64,000 nt of DNA. Source: Chamaecrista fasciculata (taxonomy: Eukaryota > Streptophyta > Magnoliopsida > Fabales > Fabaceae). The notes under the pieces are model-generated. The model was not told the DNA's origin, did no database searches, and was given only the letters and a program-made list of their open reading frames with translations. Position 1 is the first letter of the stretch, and every line of letters starts with the position of its first letter. Of this stretch, positions 35,202-48,060 are shown piece after piece. The DNA lies in NCBI GenBank assembly GCA_003254925.1, contig QANZ01000236.1, positions 21,743-85,742 of the forward strand, written 5' to 3'. The translations under genes and the position numbers were made by a program.

Positions 35202-37950
35202 ACCTTCTTTCTCTCTCTCTCTCTCCTCAAAAAATCATTCAGCTTTCAGCAACATATGTGATATATCTGTAAGTTTTGGTTTACTTATATATGTAGACAC
35301 AAATATTAGGTAGAATTAAGGAAGCTGTTTTAATTTGAATATATATATTATATGGTTTATTGTTAACCTTTGTGTCTAAATATTTTTCTAATAGGTAATA
35401 AAAAATCCAATCTTTGCAAGGAGCTTCTGTTGCTAGTTGTAATAAACTGTCCTTTTTTTTTTTTTAAAGTTCCATTGATCTGCAGGGAAATAGAATCATA
35501 GAGATTGAAGGGTCATCATCATCTTATGACAGTTTATTTGTTACCATTCTAAGAAAGTCATGAACTTGTGTGACTTTAGCTTTAGTTTTGGAAGAACAGG
35601 GCTTGGTTTGTATATTATCATTGTACAAAAATTCTGAGAAATTTGCTGTCATTGAGTAGCCTAGAGTAGAAGGGAAAAGAAAGAAAGAAAATTCAAACAG
35701 AACAGAGAAAGCAATATGTTAGCACTTAGCAGAATATACATATATATATATATATACAAATATTAAGGGCTAATTTTATTTCTTTTTTACATCATGTTTT
35801 GGGAGTAAGTAAGTTGAATTGAGTCTCCAAATGATCATAGGATATTCAATTTTCTTTGTATTGAAAAGGATTTACTCATTCAAAGTAAAAGCGCTTTTGG
35901 ACATAATAGTTTCTGAACAAATTAAAATTAGAAAAGAGAGACTTGATGAGGAGGATTAAGAGGATTTTATTTACATTATGTTTATGCAAGTGCACTCTCA
36001 GTCATATAGCTTCCTCAATTTACAAAAATATATAAATAAATAAAATGAGAATGGCATTTCATACCACCTAAGGAAGAAAATCTTTGTTTTTTGCTATAAA
36101 AAGGAAGAAAATCTTTAATTAGAGTACACTCGACATTGTTGTGAGTTTTTTTTAAAAAAAAATTAAAGGAAGTTTTTTTTTTTCAAAATGAAGTTTCATA
36201 AAAAAAAATGAGTGAAAAAGTTGTTTATATTTGACAAAATTATTTTATAAATACTTTGTTCAATATTGTTTTTTACAAACTTACTTATAATTTTTACAAA
36301 AACCTCAAAGAAATGCTTTGGTTCCATAAAGGTCTCAGTTTAATATATAATCAATAAAAGGCATATATACATATAATTATAAATTATATTTTATGCAATA
36401 AAAATATCTAATATAATAAACATATCTCATTTTTCTTTTTGTCAGAAACATGAAATTTTGTTCATGATAAGTTGACACTGGGCCTGGCGCCATACAATAT
36501 GAAGGGAAACGTAGATCTAACATTTACTAACAAAATGTGCTACTATCTCTCTATATTAATTCTATGGTAATCAAATCAAAACAGGCTATTTCTTATATAA
36601 CCTTCAATTTTAATGTGTTTGTCAATAATAAATTTAAATATAAAATAAATTATGAAAAAAAATAAATATAAATAATTTAAAATAAGAATAAAGTTTCTTA
36701 AATTAAGAAGACCTCTTACTTTCAAGTGATCATTAACAAAAAATACTTCAAAGATTAACATACAAAAATTCAGTAGAGTCTCGTGCTAATAATATATTGT
36801 AAACTGAATAAATTATATAATACAAAAGATATAGTTAGTCAAGAAGTTATCCATTTATCATATTATTGTATTTATTTTGTCATGACCCAAAATTCACCCA
36901 TCAAAGAAAATGATAATTAAAAAGGAAATGAAAGATAAAGAACGAAAATATAGCAAAAAGGGCCGGGAGAGGAATTAATAATTTTAAGGCAAAGTAATGT
37001 TTAATGAAGTCCTTTTATGATGATATGGACTTCAAGAAACCCAAATACATGGATTTAAAAAGGTTCTACGATAATTTCTATAAAAAGTAGAAATCAAGAG
37101 TAAAATTATAATTTTCGCTAGATAGAAATTATTGTGAGTTGATTTAAGTAATTTGGGGATCATGAGAAATTTGGATTAATGATATGAATATGAATATGAA
37201 TATGCTTATGAGATGCTTATGAGATGCTTAATGATATGAATATGTTCTAATAAGAAATTTGGATGAGTTAAATCAAGAAAATGAAATCTTAAAAAATAAA
37301 TAAACAATTTTGTAAATTCTTTTATTATAAATTCAAAGTATTTGCATGTAAAATTTTTAAAATATATATATGAGCATTTCAATAAAAAAATAAAAAATTA
37401 TTATGAAGGATGACTTAACTTATACATGCCTTTGGCTATGTAGGATGACTTAACTTATACATGCCTTTATTTGATAGAAAAATTGATTGCATTAGGTTTA
37501 GACTTTAGGCGCCAGCTTTACTGCCTTAAAACACAAAATGAACCACTTTCATTATGCCATTTTGCGTACGTTATACTTCATATTCATACCAACTTAAATG
37601 GGCGAAATTTTAATTGTACTTTTCAAGTTTTCATTATTTTTAATAAAAATTTGCTAACATTTTAATTCATTATTATATGATTAATTAGCCTTTTCTCAAA
37701 AATGTTCACATGTCAAGTATTTATTGAAAACTCAATAATAAATACCTATAAAATGTTAGATGAATCGAATTCTCTGAAATTCATGTATATTTATTTATAC
37801 TATATTATAATGAGACTTTTTAATAAAAATTTAGCCTACAAAAGTATGTAAAAAAACTAATTTTACTAAAAATGGCAAAAAACACTATTTGGATTTTTTT
37901 ATAGCATAAAAAACAATAACAATATAAGAAAAATGTTAAAAAAAATACAA
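35202..37950. other. Gene-poor AT-rich spacer
   Basis: No gene is seen. A 25-base direct repeat (gatgacttaacttatacatgccttt) occurs at 37407 and 37441, and short atgaatatg/ttatgagatgc repeats occur at 37185-37240. A (TA)n tract lies at 35735-35755. Confidence 0.5.
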
Positions 37951-38750
37951 GCTAAAAACACGAGGGCAAGTTACACGAGTTATTGAGGGGCGCAAGCGTG
38001 GTTGGCGGCGGCGCAGCAGAAACGGAAATGCCAGTAAAGCTACAAACCACTAAACAATTCCAAAACAGAAAAATGGAATACAATACTTTTGCCCAATTGC
38101 CCAAGGATTCAAATAATAATATTTAACTAGTATTATTGCATCAATCAAAGAATACAAACTATACAACCTCTCACAACTCACAAAAGAGGTAAATACATTT
38201 TCTTACAAAATTTGGGTACAAGAAGCACTAACAAAATGAGTCTACAAAATATATCTAGGGAAATATTCTCTCAACAGACCCTAAAACAATATATTCAACT
38301 CATAAGCTTCCTCCAACAAATACCCAAATCTCCAAGCACAAATAAAGTTGAGACAACAAAAGAAAACACACAAAAATAGAGCAGCAGTTCAAGACCCATT
38401 CAGAATACTTAAATCATCTCCAATCTAAAAACTGACCGTTGGATATAAAGAAGAGGATGTATGAAACATAACTTCAAAATTTCAGCTCAATCGGAGAAGA
38501 TCTCACTGTTGGATTTGAATTTCAAAAATCTATTTATACCAAACAAAAGCTCAAATCGAAAAATTGACCATAGGATATCAAGACTAGAATGTCAAGAACA
38601 TACCATCCAAATTTTAGCTTGATCGGAGAAGGTTGCACCGTTGGATTTCGCCAGAAGCGACCACTACTAAAGAAAATGAGTTTTTTCAAATTTACTCTCT
38701 CTCTCTCTCTCTCTCTCGTTTTTTTTTCTCTCCACACTTTTTGAGCTTCC
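37951..38750. other. Possible LTR-like segment (fossil, minus orientation)
   Basis: Non-coding sequence includes two related phrases (aaaactgaccgttggatat...cagctcaatcggagaaga... and aaattgaccataggatat...agcttgatcggagaagg). These are the kind of internally repeated promoter-proximal segment common in plant LTRs. No boundaries or coding parts could be fixed, so this is only a suggestion. Confidence 0.25.
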
Positions 38751-38754
38751 ACTC

Positions 38755-39140
38755 CACTCCACTTCACTTTAGATAATGAGACACTAGCTGTTGAGAAAAA
38801 AACTTTGGGCTAGACTTGGGTAAATAGGTCTTCAAAGGAGTGACCAAGCCCAACAGTTATCCACAAAAGTGGACCCACAAATAACTTTGTCTCGATCCGT
38901 ACTTGACTTCAGATAATGAGACACTAGCTGCTGAGAAAAAACTTTGGGCTGGACTTGGGTAAATGGGCCTTCAAAGGAGTGGTCAGGCCTTCAGATAAAC
39001 CAAGCCCACTCCACTTCACTTCAGATAATGAAACACTAGCTGATGAGAGAAAACTTTAGGCTGGATTTGGGTAAATGGGCCTTCAAAGGAGTGACCAAGC
39101 CCAACCCGTTATCCACAGAAGTGGACCCACGAATAACTTT
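38755..39140. repeat. Three tandem copies of a ~130-base unit
   Basis: The unit cacttcacttcagataatgagacactagctg..gagaaaaaactttgggctggacttgggtaaatgggccttcaaaggagtg starts at about 38758, 38904 and 39012. The first and third also share the following ccaagcccaacagttatccacaaaagtggacccac. Confidence 0.8.
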
Positions 39141-40490
39141 ATCTGGGTTTATACTTGACAAAGTCACTAGTCATTGAGTCTCCAACCTCATCATAAAAGA
39201 TTCAGAATTAAAAAAATTACAATTAAATATAATAAAATAGTAAGAGACAGAAACTATTTAAATATTTATATATTCTACAATTACTTTATCTATTTATATA
39301 TGAATCACTTTATGATTGAACTAATTTTTTTTTTTGTAAAATGAAATTAATTTAAAATACAGTTAAATAAAACTAAGCCCGTTTCCCCACATGACAAGGA
39401 ACAATTATTCGTAGGTAACAAAGTGGAATACTTGATTCTTGGTTTAAAAAAAAAATTATAATTGTTAGAAACTCAACTAAAGTGTAATGCACTCAACATC
39501 AATAACGAAATTACAATAACTTATTTGGATTTGATTGATTACAATTTAAGTGATTATAAGTTGAATATTGTTTAGATAAGTTGTCGTAAGAGGAGAATTT
39601 TAAATGTAAAATTATTTAAATAGAAATGTAACGATTGTGATAATAGATAAAATTCTATGATAATTTTTAAACGTATAAGAATAGAAATAAAAAAAAATAT
39701 TTTTTTATTTTTGTAAATAACCTGATTCTTTTGGATTAAATTTTTAAAAAATTAATTATAATTTTATGAGATTTTTTTTTTTGAAGTTTTGTGTAAATCA
39801 CTTTATGATAAAAGTTTAACAACCATACATAAAAAGCAAATAAAAGTTTCATAATAAAAAATCTTTGTTGCATCTGTTGTTATTTTTGAAGATTTTTCAA
39901 ATCCATTCTTTAAAAACATTAGCTAAGGTGTTCAGATTTCAGATAATTGTAAAATTTACTAAAATTAGAAACGCAGAAGAAAATATATATATCTTAAATA
40001 TGAATTTCGAATTTCCTTTTCAATTCCAAAAGTTAGGCATTATAGAAAAAAGCTTTTATTTATAAACTATGAAAGAAAGTAACAAAAGAATAAAATAATA
40101 ATTCAATTTAATATATAATTGAATATATAATTTAATTTCTAAAAAATCAAATAATATATGTTCTTTAATCCATAAAAAAAATTAACCATAACATTTAATT
40201 CTTTAATATACTATTAAATTGTGTATTTATATTTTTTTTGTTCATATCTTTCAAAGCATTTTGACTTTTCTGGTCATACACTCATACCAAACCTTTTTAC
40301 TTTCGGACACTAATTAATAATCACGACGAATTAGAGGCATTGATCGCTCACCTTCCATCCATGTGTTTTCGAATTGCCTTGTATTTTGAACCTCTCATAA
40401 AAGTTAAAGAGTATCAAATCAAATGATGAATAATGGCATCAGATTACATTATGCAAATTTTTTTCTCTATAAACTAAAGGAAATATACAT
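39141..40490. other. AT-rich spacer
   Basis: No gene is seen. Confidence 0.5.
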
Positions 40491-41229
40491 AACTTGAAAT
40501 CGAAAAACAGAAAATCCCAAAATCCCCCCCAAAAGAAAAAAACTTCATCTTTGGAAGCCTATTATATTCTTCCTCATAGCTTCACGAAACGAATCTCCTT
40601 CTCCCACGACGCTCAATCCAAACCCCATCAAATCAAATCTTCTTTTATGTTCGAACAAAGAAAGAATAGCGTCAATCTGATACCTTGTCGCCGTCATCGC
40701 ATGCAAGCAGTCAACCTCACGACTAAGGTACCATTTTGGGTTTCCTTAGCTCTAATCCTTTTCATTGATTACTGGAATCGGAGAAACCAAACAAAGAATT
40801 TGCTATTTTCTGTCTGCGATATGATAATCTGAAAAACCGCTCTCAAATGGGGTTTCTGTTTATGCTACAAGATTATAATAATAATGCATTCTATTTATTC
40901 TGCGCGATCGTTGCGACGTATCGGTTATTCCTGTTCCGCAGTAGCCAATCTGAAATTCGTTGATTACGAAGCATATTCGGTAGAAAATAAACCGGGATTA
41001 GTTTCTAGTTTGGACATCACGAAGTAGTAGTACATACATACACATCATTATACAGGATTATTCTTGGAGGAACAGAATTTCGTTCATAGGTTTTAGAGAT
41101 CGAGAGTTTTTTGCCTTGGTGATTCTGGGGGTACATGATTGTTCTGTTTGAGATTTCTTGATTAGCTTGCGGAATTGAAAGAACCGAGTTACTGAGGTTT
41201 TGGTGAGATTCCTGATTTTACAAACAATA
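40491..41229 (+). other. Promoter and leader region of the TMEM128-like gene
   Basis: CT-rich and GC-richer sequence at about 40530-40730 is followed by a good donor (actaag/gtaccat at 40727). A T-rich stretch leads up to the coding exon, so the leader may contain an intron. The frame at 40494-40832 has no domain and I do not call it a gene. Confidence 0.35.
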
Positions 41230-43305
41230 ATGTCTGGAGGATCACCAGTAGGGGGAGGTGGATTTATGAGGCAGAGACACAGTCAAGGGTATTCAAGCAG
41301 TGGTGATGAGCTTGAGGATGATGCATGCTCGAGGCCGCGTCCTTCTTCGCCTCCAAGTTTTCTTAGAGGGAGGACTTGGATTGAGATTCTGGAAAATTTT
41401 CTTTGGCTTGCTTCAGCTGCTTTCATCATATACTTTGGTGATCGGCATTCCAATTTGATATATCTCCTCTTGCATGATGACAGAATCAGAAGGTATCTAT
41501 CAACTCTATTAACCACCCTCCCAAAAGAAGAAAATTTCACTTCCTTTCATCTCTGGCAAATGCATGCTCATTTTTTGATTTGAGAATTTTAATTTGAGGT
41601 TGTTAAGGAGAGACACTGTCTCTTCTTATCAACTCAGATCAATGTATGTTCATTTGACTTGCTGACATTTCTTTATCTCCCCATTTCATTGTCGTATAAA
41701 GGAAAGAAGCTTAAATTTTTACTGTATGGCTAATAAATGGAAGATTAGACAATACCCAGGGAAACCACATTCATGATGGTTTCACTTCTGGACATACACA
41801 CTACAATTTAGTACTTTGTGGAGTAGTTATTTGTTTGTTATTTTTTTTACTGCATTCTACTTATTCACTGTTGCTGTATGGCAGTAAATAGATTCAAATA
41901 GAAGTAAAATTGGTCAGAAACTTGTTCAAAATGTTTGCTATATGGGGTTGGAATTTTACAGATCTGCCTTGGATATGATAGAAGACTTGTAGTTCCTTAA
42001 GTTTTGCCTCATTGAGCATTACATGTAGATATTGGCGTATCACGTTCACCATGTTGTGAAATATGAACACAGGGATAGAAACATAGGCATCTGGTGGCTT
42101 TCATATTCAATTGCTGTAATCATACTGAATTCATTTGAAATAAAATTGCTCTTTTTGATTTTAGGTGTAGGGATGATAGGCAATTCATTGTTAATTTAAC
42201 TAGTATATGATACTTCTTTTATGTTTCCTACGGTTTAAGTAGGAAGCGAGTTGAGGTGTGAGATTTTTGTCCTTGTGTTACATGGAAATACTGCATTAGG
42301 TTCTTTTTGTCCCATTACCATATTTGTCACCTTTTGATATATATTTGTTCTTCTTATCAAGATTGGCTGTTTCAATTTGAAATATACCTGCAGTCTGTTA
42401 GTATAATGCTTATTATTAATAATTTGGGGTTATATAAGATTTATCCAAGAGTCCCATTACAATTATGGGATTGATGATGAGTGATGATCTACCTTCTATT
42501 CGCGCCATGATAACTTAAATTTCCCAGGAGATGGGGCATGAATCAGTTGTTTAAATGCCAAGTTTCATGCTAAAAGCTGAAGTATCCGATTATAAAGAAA
42601 TTACAATTTGAATACCGTATAAGATGAGTATGATTCTACCTGTTTGAAGACATCTGAATTTGAAAGAGTGATAGGCAAATTTTCTTCTTGTTGTGGGTTC
42701 TGAGTTGTTATTAGTTTATATCCTGGGTTTTCAATCAGTTTCAGAGAATCAGAATATTGATGACATTCTCCTCAATTTCCTTGCAGACTGCCTTTATATC
42801 TTGGGATGATAGGCGTTGGTCTGAATGCACTAATTTTTATTTATACAAGTATATTGGCATGGAGTGTCAGGAGACTTGATGAAAAATGGGGACTTAAAAA
42901 GTGGGAAGTAACGAGCGTCACCGCTTTGCCATTCGCCACTGTATTTGGACTCATCTCTTTTTGCTTGTAAGGAATCATCACATTCATATAACATCTACTA
43001 GTTTTGTTTCATTGCATGTTGAGTTTGACAGATTGAGCAATTTGATATTTTCAGGTTCTCCTTTGCTTTGTGGCCTATATGGAGTTTCTTGACACTTCCT
43101 CTTCTGGTATATAAATAAAAAGTTCTGGTTTACTTATTCCTGCTTGTTTTTGCCGGTTACCAAAATGTAAAGCTGTGATAAGTGATGACTACTTTGTTGT
43201 TCTTATACTCTGCAGTTCACTCTATTCATGGCTTCCATGGTAATTATTCCGTGCCTTATATTTGGGATGTTCCGGCCTCAATACGATGAGCTCCGTACAG
43301 ATTAA
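41230..43305 (+). CDS. TMEM128-family four-pass membrane protein
   Basis: Exons 41230-41492, 42787-42966, 43055-43106 and 43216-43305 join with GT/AG borders and matching phases to give 194 residues. The N-terminal 45 residues are Gly/Ser-rich and acidic, facing the cytosol by inference. Four hydrophobic segments follow at about 53-70, 89-113, 133-153 and 158-182. The stretch WPIWSFLTLPLLFTLFM in the last part resembles the same region of animal TMEM128, an ER membrane protein of unknown biochemical role. The short charged tail is RPQYDELRTD. I chose the ATG at 41230 (MSGGSPVGG) rather than an in-frame ATG ten codons upstream because the latter would add a hydrophobic leader-like stretch. The family name rests on recall of the conserved segment. 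Confidence 0.85.
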
Positions 43306-44330
43306 CCTCATATGAGTTGAGTGAGGAAAATAGTACTGACATAGTTGAAGAGTTTCTAACACATTTGTTGATGATCTGTTGCCGCCGCTATGTAGACCAA
43401 AATTTTGTGTTGAGTGAGTATAAATTGATGAATCGCATGCCATGTTTCCCCAAACCCGTGCCAACAGTGAGAGTTCAGAACTCATTTTTTCTTGCAACCA
43501 CAACACTGCTTAAGAATTATGGTATGCCCAACAGCTGATCTTAGTTGGTACAGTCAGAGATACGAGACTCGAGAAGGAAAAGAAAGAGGGATTTAGTTCC
43601 TTTAGTTGGTGATATGAATATGATGTTATAGCGTAGCAGTTTTGCAATATATAAAGTTTGAGTATGCTAATTGCAGTGTTGATGATTGATGAATCTCTTC
43701 CAAGGTTTACTTGGGGACGTAGTAGTACTTGGGTTTCTATTTTTTTGTGTTTACACAAAGTATCTTTTACTAGAGTCAATCCTATTCAAGGCAACCTCAG
43801 ACACTTTATGTAGGCACTTCTTAACAGGTATTTGAATATGGGTTTATCCCATTATGGGATACTAATCTCTTTTGTTAGATGCAACTCTCAGTTGGTATTT
43901 CAGTATTTGGGTTTCTACTTGAGTATGCTTGGGTTTCTACTTGAGTATGCTAATTGCAGTATTAATGCATGAAAAGTTAATGAAATTTGAAAATGAAAAT
44001 AGTTTGCAGAATTATGTATGTAACCCCAATAATAGAAAGTGGAGAAATTCATCCAGAAAGCTATCAGCACAAGAATGAACTTTGTCATATAATGAAGTGA
44101 GAATGATCCTCTGTCATTTCTTCTTGAGTTCGCTTTATGTAATATTGATATACTAATTTATCAATTAGAGTCATTGTAGTTTTTTTTTCCTCTTTTGTTC
44201 TGCCCTCTTTAAAACACAACTTACATGACAGGCAAACAAACTTCAAGAAATTACACAATAAACAAAATAGAAAAATCCAAATATGTACATAATGTGGTAT
44301 AAAGAATCAAATAAAACCCATTTCTGTGTG
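43306..44330. other. 3' flank of the TMEM128-like gene and spacer
   Basis: The 3' UTR probably reaches to about 43790. A phrase gggtttctacttgagtatgct is duplicated at 43908-43950 and resembles 43655-43680, showing small local duplications. No further gene is seen. Confidence 0.45.
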
Positions 44331-44840
44331 ATACATCACTATTTGAGCGTACGTCTAGTCGGCCTTCGCTCCAGGCCTCTTCCCCCCAAACCCTTCAAGG
44401 CGCACCCGAACCGATCGAATGGCGCGCGCCTCCGGGATAGCACGCAGTCACCCACGATTGCCTTGCTCCGCAATGCTCGCTGATGGAGATCGTGGGCCAC
44501 GGACTCTCATACCCGCGTTCTCCAGTCTTATGGCGCTCGCCCAGTAACACGACACGCAATCACCCACGATTGCCTTGCTCCGCAAATCTCGGTCTCCACC
44601 ACTCTCGCTGGTGGAGGTCGTGCCTGACTACGTGGTGCGCCCTGCACCCTGCTCTATAAATAGAGCTCAACCCAATAGACAAAGGTTAGCTACTTCTCAC
44701 CTTTCAGAATTCTCTTGCTCTCACATCTCTCATATTCTAACTTGAGCGTCAGAGTATTCTTCGCAGGCCCCCCTGCGAAGTTCTTGCAGGTACTTGGACG
44801 ATCAACTTGCTCTTGCAGCCCTCACTTGTTGAACTAGGTA
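44330..44840 (+). mobile_element. LTR-like segment with promoter (gypsy-type fossil)
   Basis: This is GC-rich sequence in AT-rich surroundings. It has a strong TATA box (tataaa, 44655-44660) and a following leader with cttgagcgtcagagtattcttcgcagg, a phrase typical of plant gypsy LTR leaders. The phrase cacccacgattgccttgctccgca occurs twice (44450 and 44556). No coding part or second LTR is seen, so it is probably a solo or truncated LTR. The limits are approximate. Confidence 0.5.
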
Positions 44841-45004
44841 AGACTGTCCATTTTCTAGTTTATCACTGTGTATATGTAATATTTTAATCTTAAAAAAATC
44901 ATACTTATCATATAAAACGGAATAAATGTGATAATTTAAGAACCCAAATGGAACAAAAAATAGTTTTAGGATCAAAATGTAAATTACCCCATAATTTGAA
45001 GACC

Positions 45005-45725
45005 AAAATTAGTATTTGTCAAAGGATCATTTTGGTCCTAAATATATGACATTAACAAATAAGGTTAAATCAAGTCAAGCCATGCAATTGTCATGGGTGA
45101 AAGGTGACCAAGTGAGCAATTTCATTGGCTCTTTCATTTCAATTTTGAATGTGATGAATTAAGAGCTATGAGTTACTCTTAACAAGTTCTTTTCCTGCTT
45201 ATTTGAGATCGTCAGTAGATGAGATCAAATCGAGCTCGAAAGCGAGGTTGAGATCAAAATGTAAAAAACTAGGAAAAATGGTTGCAAATCCACTTTTGAC
45301 CCCAATTTGGCCTTATTTGTTGACGATCCAAACTTAAAAAAAATGATTTGTTAAGAGTAACTTGTAGCTCTGAACTCATTGCATGAACTCATCGCATTAC
45401 TTGAAATGAGAGAGACATGACCAATTTTACTTAGTTGACCGCGATACGAACGACCTATTTTTGAAACTCAATTTAACCTCGTTTGTTGACAACTCCACTC
45501 CAATTGGATAAAGAAAGTACTCTTCAAAAACAACATGTAGCTATGAATTCATTTCATTCAAACTTGAAACAAAAGAAATGTAAATATAACTATATTCAAT
45601 TATTTGGGATCAAAATGAAATATTTTGTCAATATTTAGGACCAATATGAATGATTTGAAATATAAAACATCAAAATGAACATAAGAGTATACATTTAGGA
45701 GCTAAATGACTATTTGAGCATTTTT
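45005..45725. repeat. 0.7-kb inverted-repeat element (copy 3)
   Basis: It starts around aggatcattttggtcctaaatat and has the interior phrases gatgaattaagagctatgagttactcttaacaagttctttt and atgagatcaaatcgagctcgaaagc shared with copies 1, 2 and 4. The right end is diverged. Confidence 0.6.
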
Positions 45726-45959
45726 TTAATAATTTAAAATATCATTTATTTATCTATTTTATAATAGAGACAAAGAATAAATTATATTTTTTTTTTTGGC
45801 CGAAAAGAATAAATTATATTCGAATTTAGACATCTTATACAAATCTTTGAAAATATAGTTATTGACATTTATTTTAATTTTTTTTATTTATATATGGTTT
45901 ATAGTCTGTTAATGTGAAATCGAAAAAGAGAGAAGGTACTATATCGTTCCAAAACCCAA

Positions 45960-46530
45960 TCGTGCGATTGAAGAAGGTGAGTCTCCATCGATTCTCGCAT
46001 GGAAGCATAGTTTAATTCGTAGCGGCCACCCTTCCTCCTTCTCAAAAGGTAAAGTTTCATGCTTCTATGTTGATTCCATGATCTGTATCGTCAATTCAAT
46101 TTCTATTCTTTCAATGCCTTCGCTTTTCTGATCTATCTGATTCATCAAACCGATTGAATATTGTTTCTTAGTCCGATTGTGGATTAAGAAGACTGAAGGA
46201 GAATCTCTATCGATTGTGGCATGAAACCCTAGTTCGATTGTTTCAAGGAAGGCAATTTTTTGGGTGCTTGTCTGTCGGTTGATTCCACGATCTGTAAGTT
46301 CGATTTCAATTACTTGTGAATTATTTTGTTTTTGTAATCGATTTGATTAATCGGAACTGATAGTGTGATTCTATTTTTATCCTTTCTAATCGCTGATTTT
46401 GGATATTTGTTTCCAATTTATGATTCGAGCATCGTCTATGTATCCCGATGCATAATTTGTGAATTGAACCGTTTTTCTTTTCTTTCCTTTTAGCGAGGTC
46501 GTTGGTGATCTGTTGGAATCATAATCAGGA
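45960..46530 (+). other. Leader of dnaJ copy 1, with an internal duplication
   Basis: A likely first exon ends at 46048 (ctcaaaag/gtaaag) and the acceptor is at 46493 (ttttag/cgagg), placing an intron of 445 bases in the 5' UTR. Inside it, 46183-46300 repeats the first-exon region (gaagactgaaggagaatctc...gtggcatgaaaccctag against gaagaaggtgagtctcc...gcatggaagcatag). That repeat has its own good donor (gatct/gtaagt at 46293/46294). Two alternative first exons are therefore possible. Confidence 0.6.
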
Positions 46531-47616
46531 ATGGAAGGAAACAAGGACGACGCATTGAAGTGCTTGAAAATTGGGAAAAATGCATTAGAAGCTGGAGATC
46601 GTGTCCGTGCTTTGAAGTTTGTCGCCAAAGCTCGTCGTCTTGACCCGACGTTGCCGGTCGACGATTTGTTGTCGGCGATACAGAATGATACTGGAGACCA
46701 GCCGGAGCCGGCGGACTCTTCCAATGCACCATCTGGAGCTTCTTCTCCAACGAAGCCCTCCGATAAACCCTCAATCCGCCATAGGGGTTCGTCGACGACG
46801 TCGTCGTCTTCGTCATCGGCTACATATACAGAGGAGCAAATCACCGTAGTCCGAGATATTAGGAGGAAGAAGAATTACTATGAGATTTTGGGATTAGAGA
46901 AGAGGGATTGCATGGTTGAGGATGTAAGGAAAGCTTACAGAAAACTGTCTCTGAAGGTTCACCCTGACAAGAATAAGGCTCCCGGAGCTGAGGAAGCGTT
47001 CAAGGCTGTTTCAAAGGCGTTTCAGTGTCTTAGCAATGAAGAGAGTCGGAGAAAGTATGATCTTGTCGGAGAAGATGATGCTGTGTATGAGAGACGTGCA
47101 ACGAGTCAGAGTACTAGAGCTTATCGTCATCATCATGGATATTACGAGGCTGACATTGATCCAGAGGAAATATTCAGGAATTTCTTCTTTGGGGGAATGG
47201 CTCCAACAACTTCTTTTGGTGGCTTCAGTTTTGGACCAGGGATGCCTCCTAGACCAGCTGAACATGTGTCCAGTGGCTTCAATCTTCGCATGCTGATTCA
47301 ATTGCTACCGATTCTGCTTCTTGTGCTTGTTAACTTCTTGCCCTCTTCTGATCAAGTCTATATGCTTTCTCGGTCCCATCCATATTCACACAGGTTTACT
47401 ACCCCAAAGGGTGTCAATTATTATGTCAAGTCTTCCAAGTTCGATCAAGATTACCCTCCAAATAGCGCTGAACGCACGAACCTTGAAGAAGGGGTTGAGA
47501 GGGAATACTCCAGTGTTCTTGCACACAACTGTCGGCTTGAATTGCAGCGTCGACAATGGGGTTATATCCAGGAAACACCTCATTGTGATATGCTTCGCAA
47601 GTTTGATACGGTGTAG
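46531..47616 (+). CDS. Chaperone protein dnaJ 49-like, copy 1
   Basis: This intronless coding region encodes 361 residues. The N-terminus (1-45, MEGNKDDALKCLKIGKNALE) is the conserved short helical segment of plant DnaJ/DUF1977 proteins. A Ser-rich linker spans 60-98. The J domain is at about 113-177 with intact HPD at 144-146, so it should stimulate Hsp70 ATPase activity. A Gly/Phe-rich stretch runs about 219-250, a membrane span about 253-271 (MLIQLLPILLLVLVNFL), and the DUF1977 tail to the end (HPYSHRFTTPKGVNYYVK ... ETPHCDMLRKFDTV). The relatives DNAJB12/B14 sit in the ER membrane with the J domain in the cytosol and act in ER quality control; the same topology is inferred here. A paralogue lies 5 kb downstream in the same orientation. 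Confidence 0.96.
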   Translation: MEGNKDDALKCLKIGKNALEAGDRVRALKFVAKARRLDPTLPVDDLLSAIQNDTGDQPEPADSSNAPSGASSPTKPSDKPSIRHRGSSTTSSSSSSATYTEEQITVVRDIRRKKNYYEILGLEKRDCMVEDVRKAYRKLSLKVHPDKNKAPGAEEAFKAVSKAFQCLSNEESRRKYDLVGEDDAVYERRATSQSTRAYRHHHGYYEADIDPEEIFRNFFFGGMAPTTSFGGFSFGPGMPPRPAEHVSSGFNLRMLIQLLPILLLVLVNFLPSSDQVYMLSRSHPYSHRFTTPKGVNYYVKSSKFDQDYPPNSAERTNLEEGVEREYSSVLAHNCRLELQRRQWGYIQETPHCDMLRKFDTV

Positions 47617-47652
47617 TCATGAGTTGAATGAAGGTTCGTAATTTCTTTTTGG

Positions 47653-48060
47653 ATGCACTTTTGATCCCGTAACTTTAGCAAATGTCTCAATTTGGTTCCA
47701 TATCTTTTTTTTGTTGCAGTTTTGGTTTCATAACTTTGGCAAATGTCTCAATTTGGTCTCATAATTTTTTTTGTTGCAATTTTGATCCCATAACTTCTAT
47801 AAACGTCCCACCGTTGGTCCCAAGCTGATTTCCATTCATTTTCTGTGTTAATGATGATCTGACATACTGAGTTAAATCCACTCCACCCATATTTGTCACA
47901 TCATCTATGTCAGATTATCTTTAACGGCAGAAAATGGATAGAAATCAGCTTGAGACCAACGGTGGGACATTTTTAGAAGTTGAGACCAAAATTGCAACAA
48001 AAAAAGTTATGAGACCAAATTGAGACATTTGCCAAAGTTATGGGACCAAAAGTATACTTT
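47653..48060. repeat. Foldback MITE, ggtctcata family (copy 2), at the end of dnaJ copy 1
   Basis: Left arm gatgcacttttgatcccgtaac and right arm gttatgggaccaaaagtatac are inverse, with repeated ttgttgcaattttg/caaaattgcaac motifs. The tip carries aaatccactccaccc. It begins some 35 bases after the dnaJ stop codon and so probably lies in or at the edge of its 3' UTR. Confidence 0.75.

Noticed and set aside
40494-40832. 112-codon frame before the TMEM128-like gene
   Set aside because: It begins in an A-rich tract, has no domain, and a plausible splice donor cuts it. It is more likely leader sequence.
46386-46844. 152-codon minus-strand frame over the dnaJ copy 1 start
   Set aside because: It is a shadow of the dnaJ coding region, and the same shadow is seen in copy 2.
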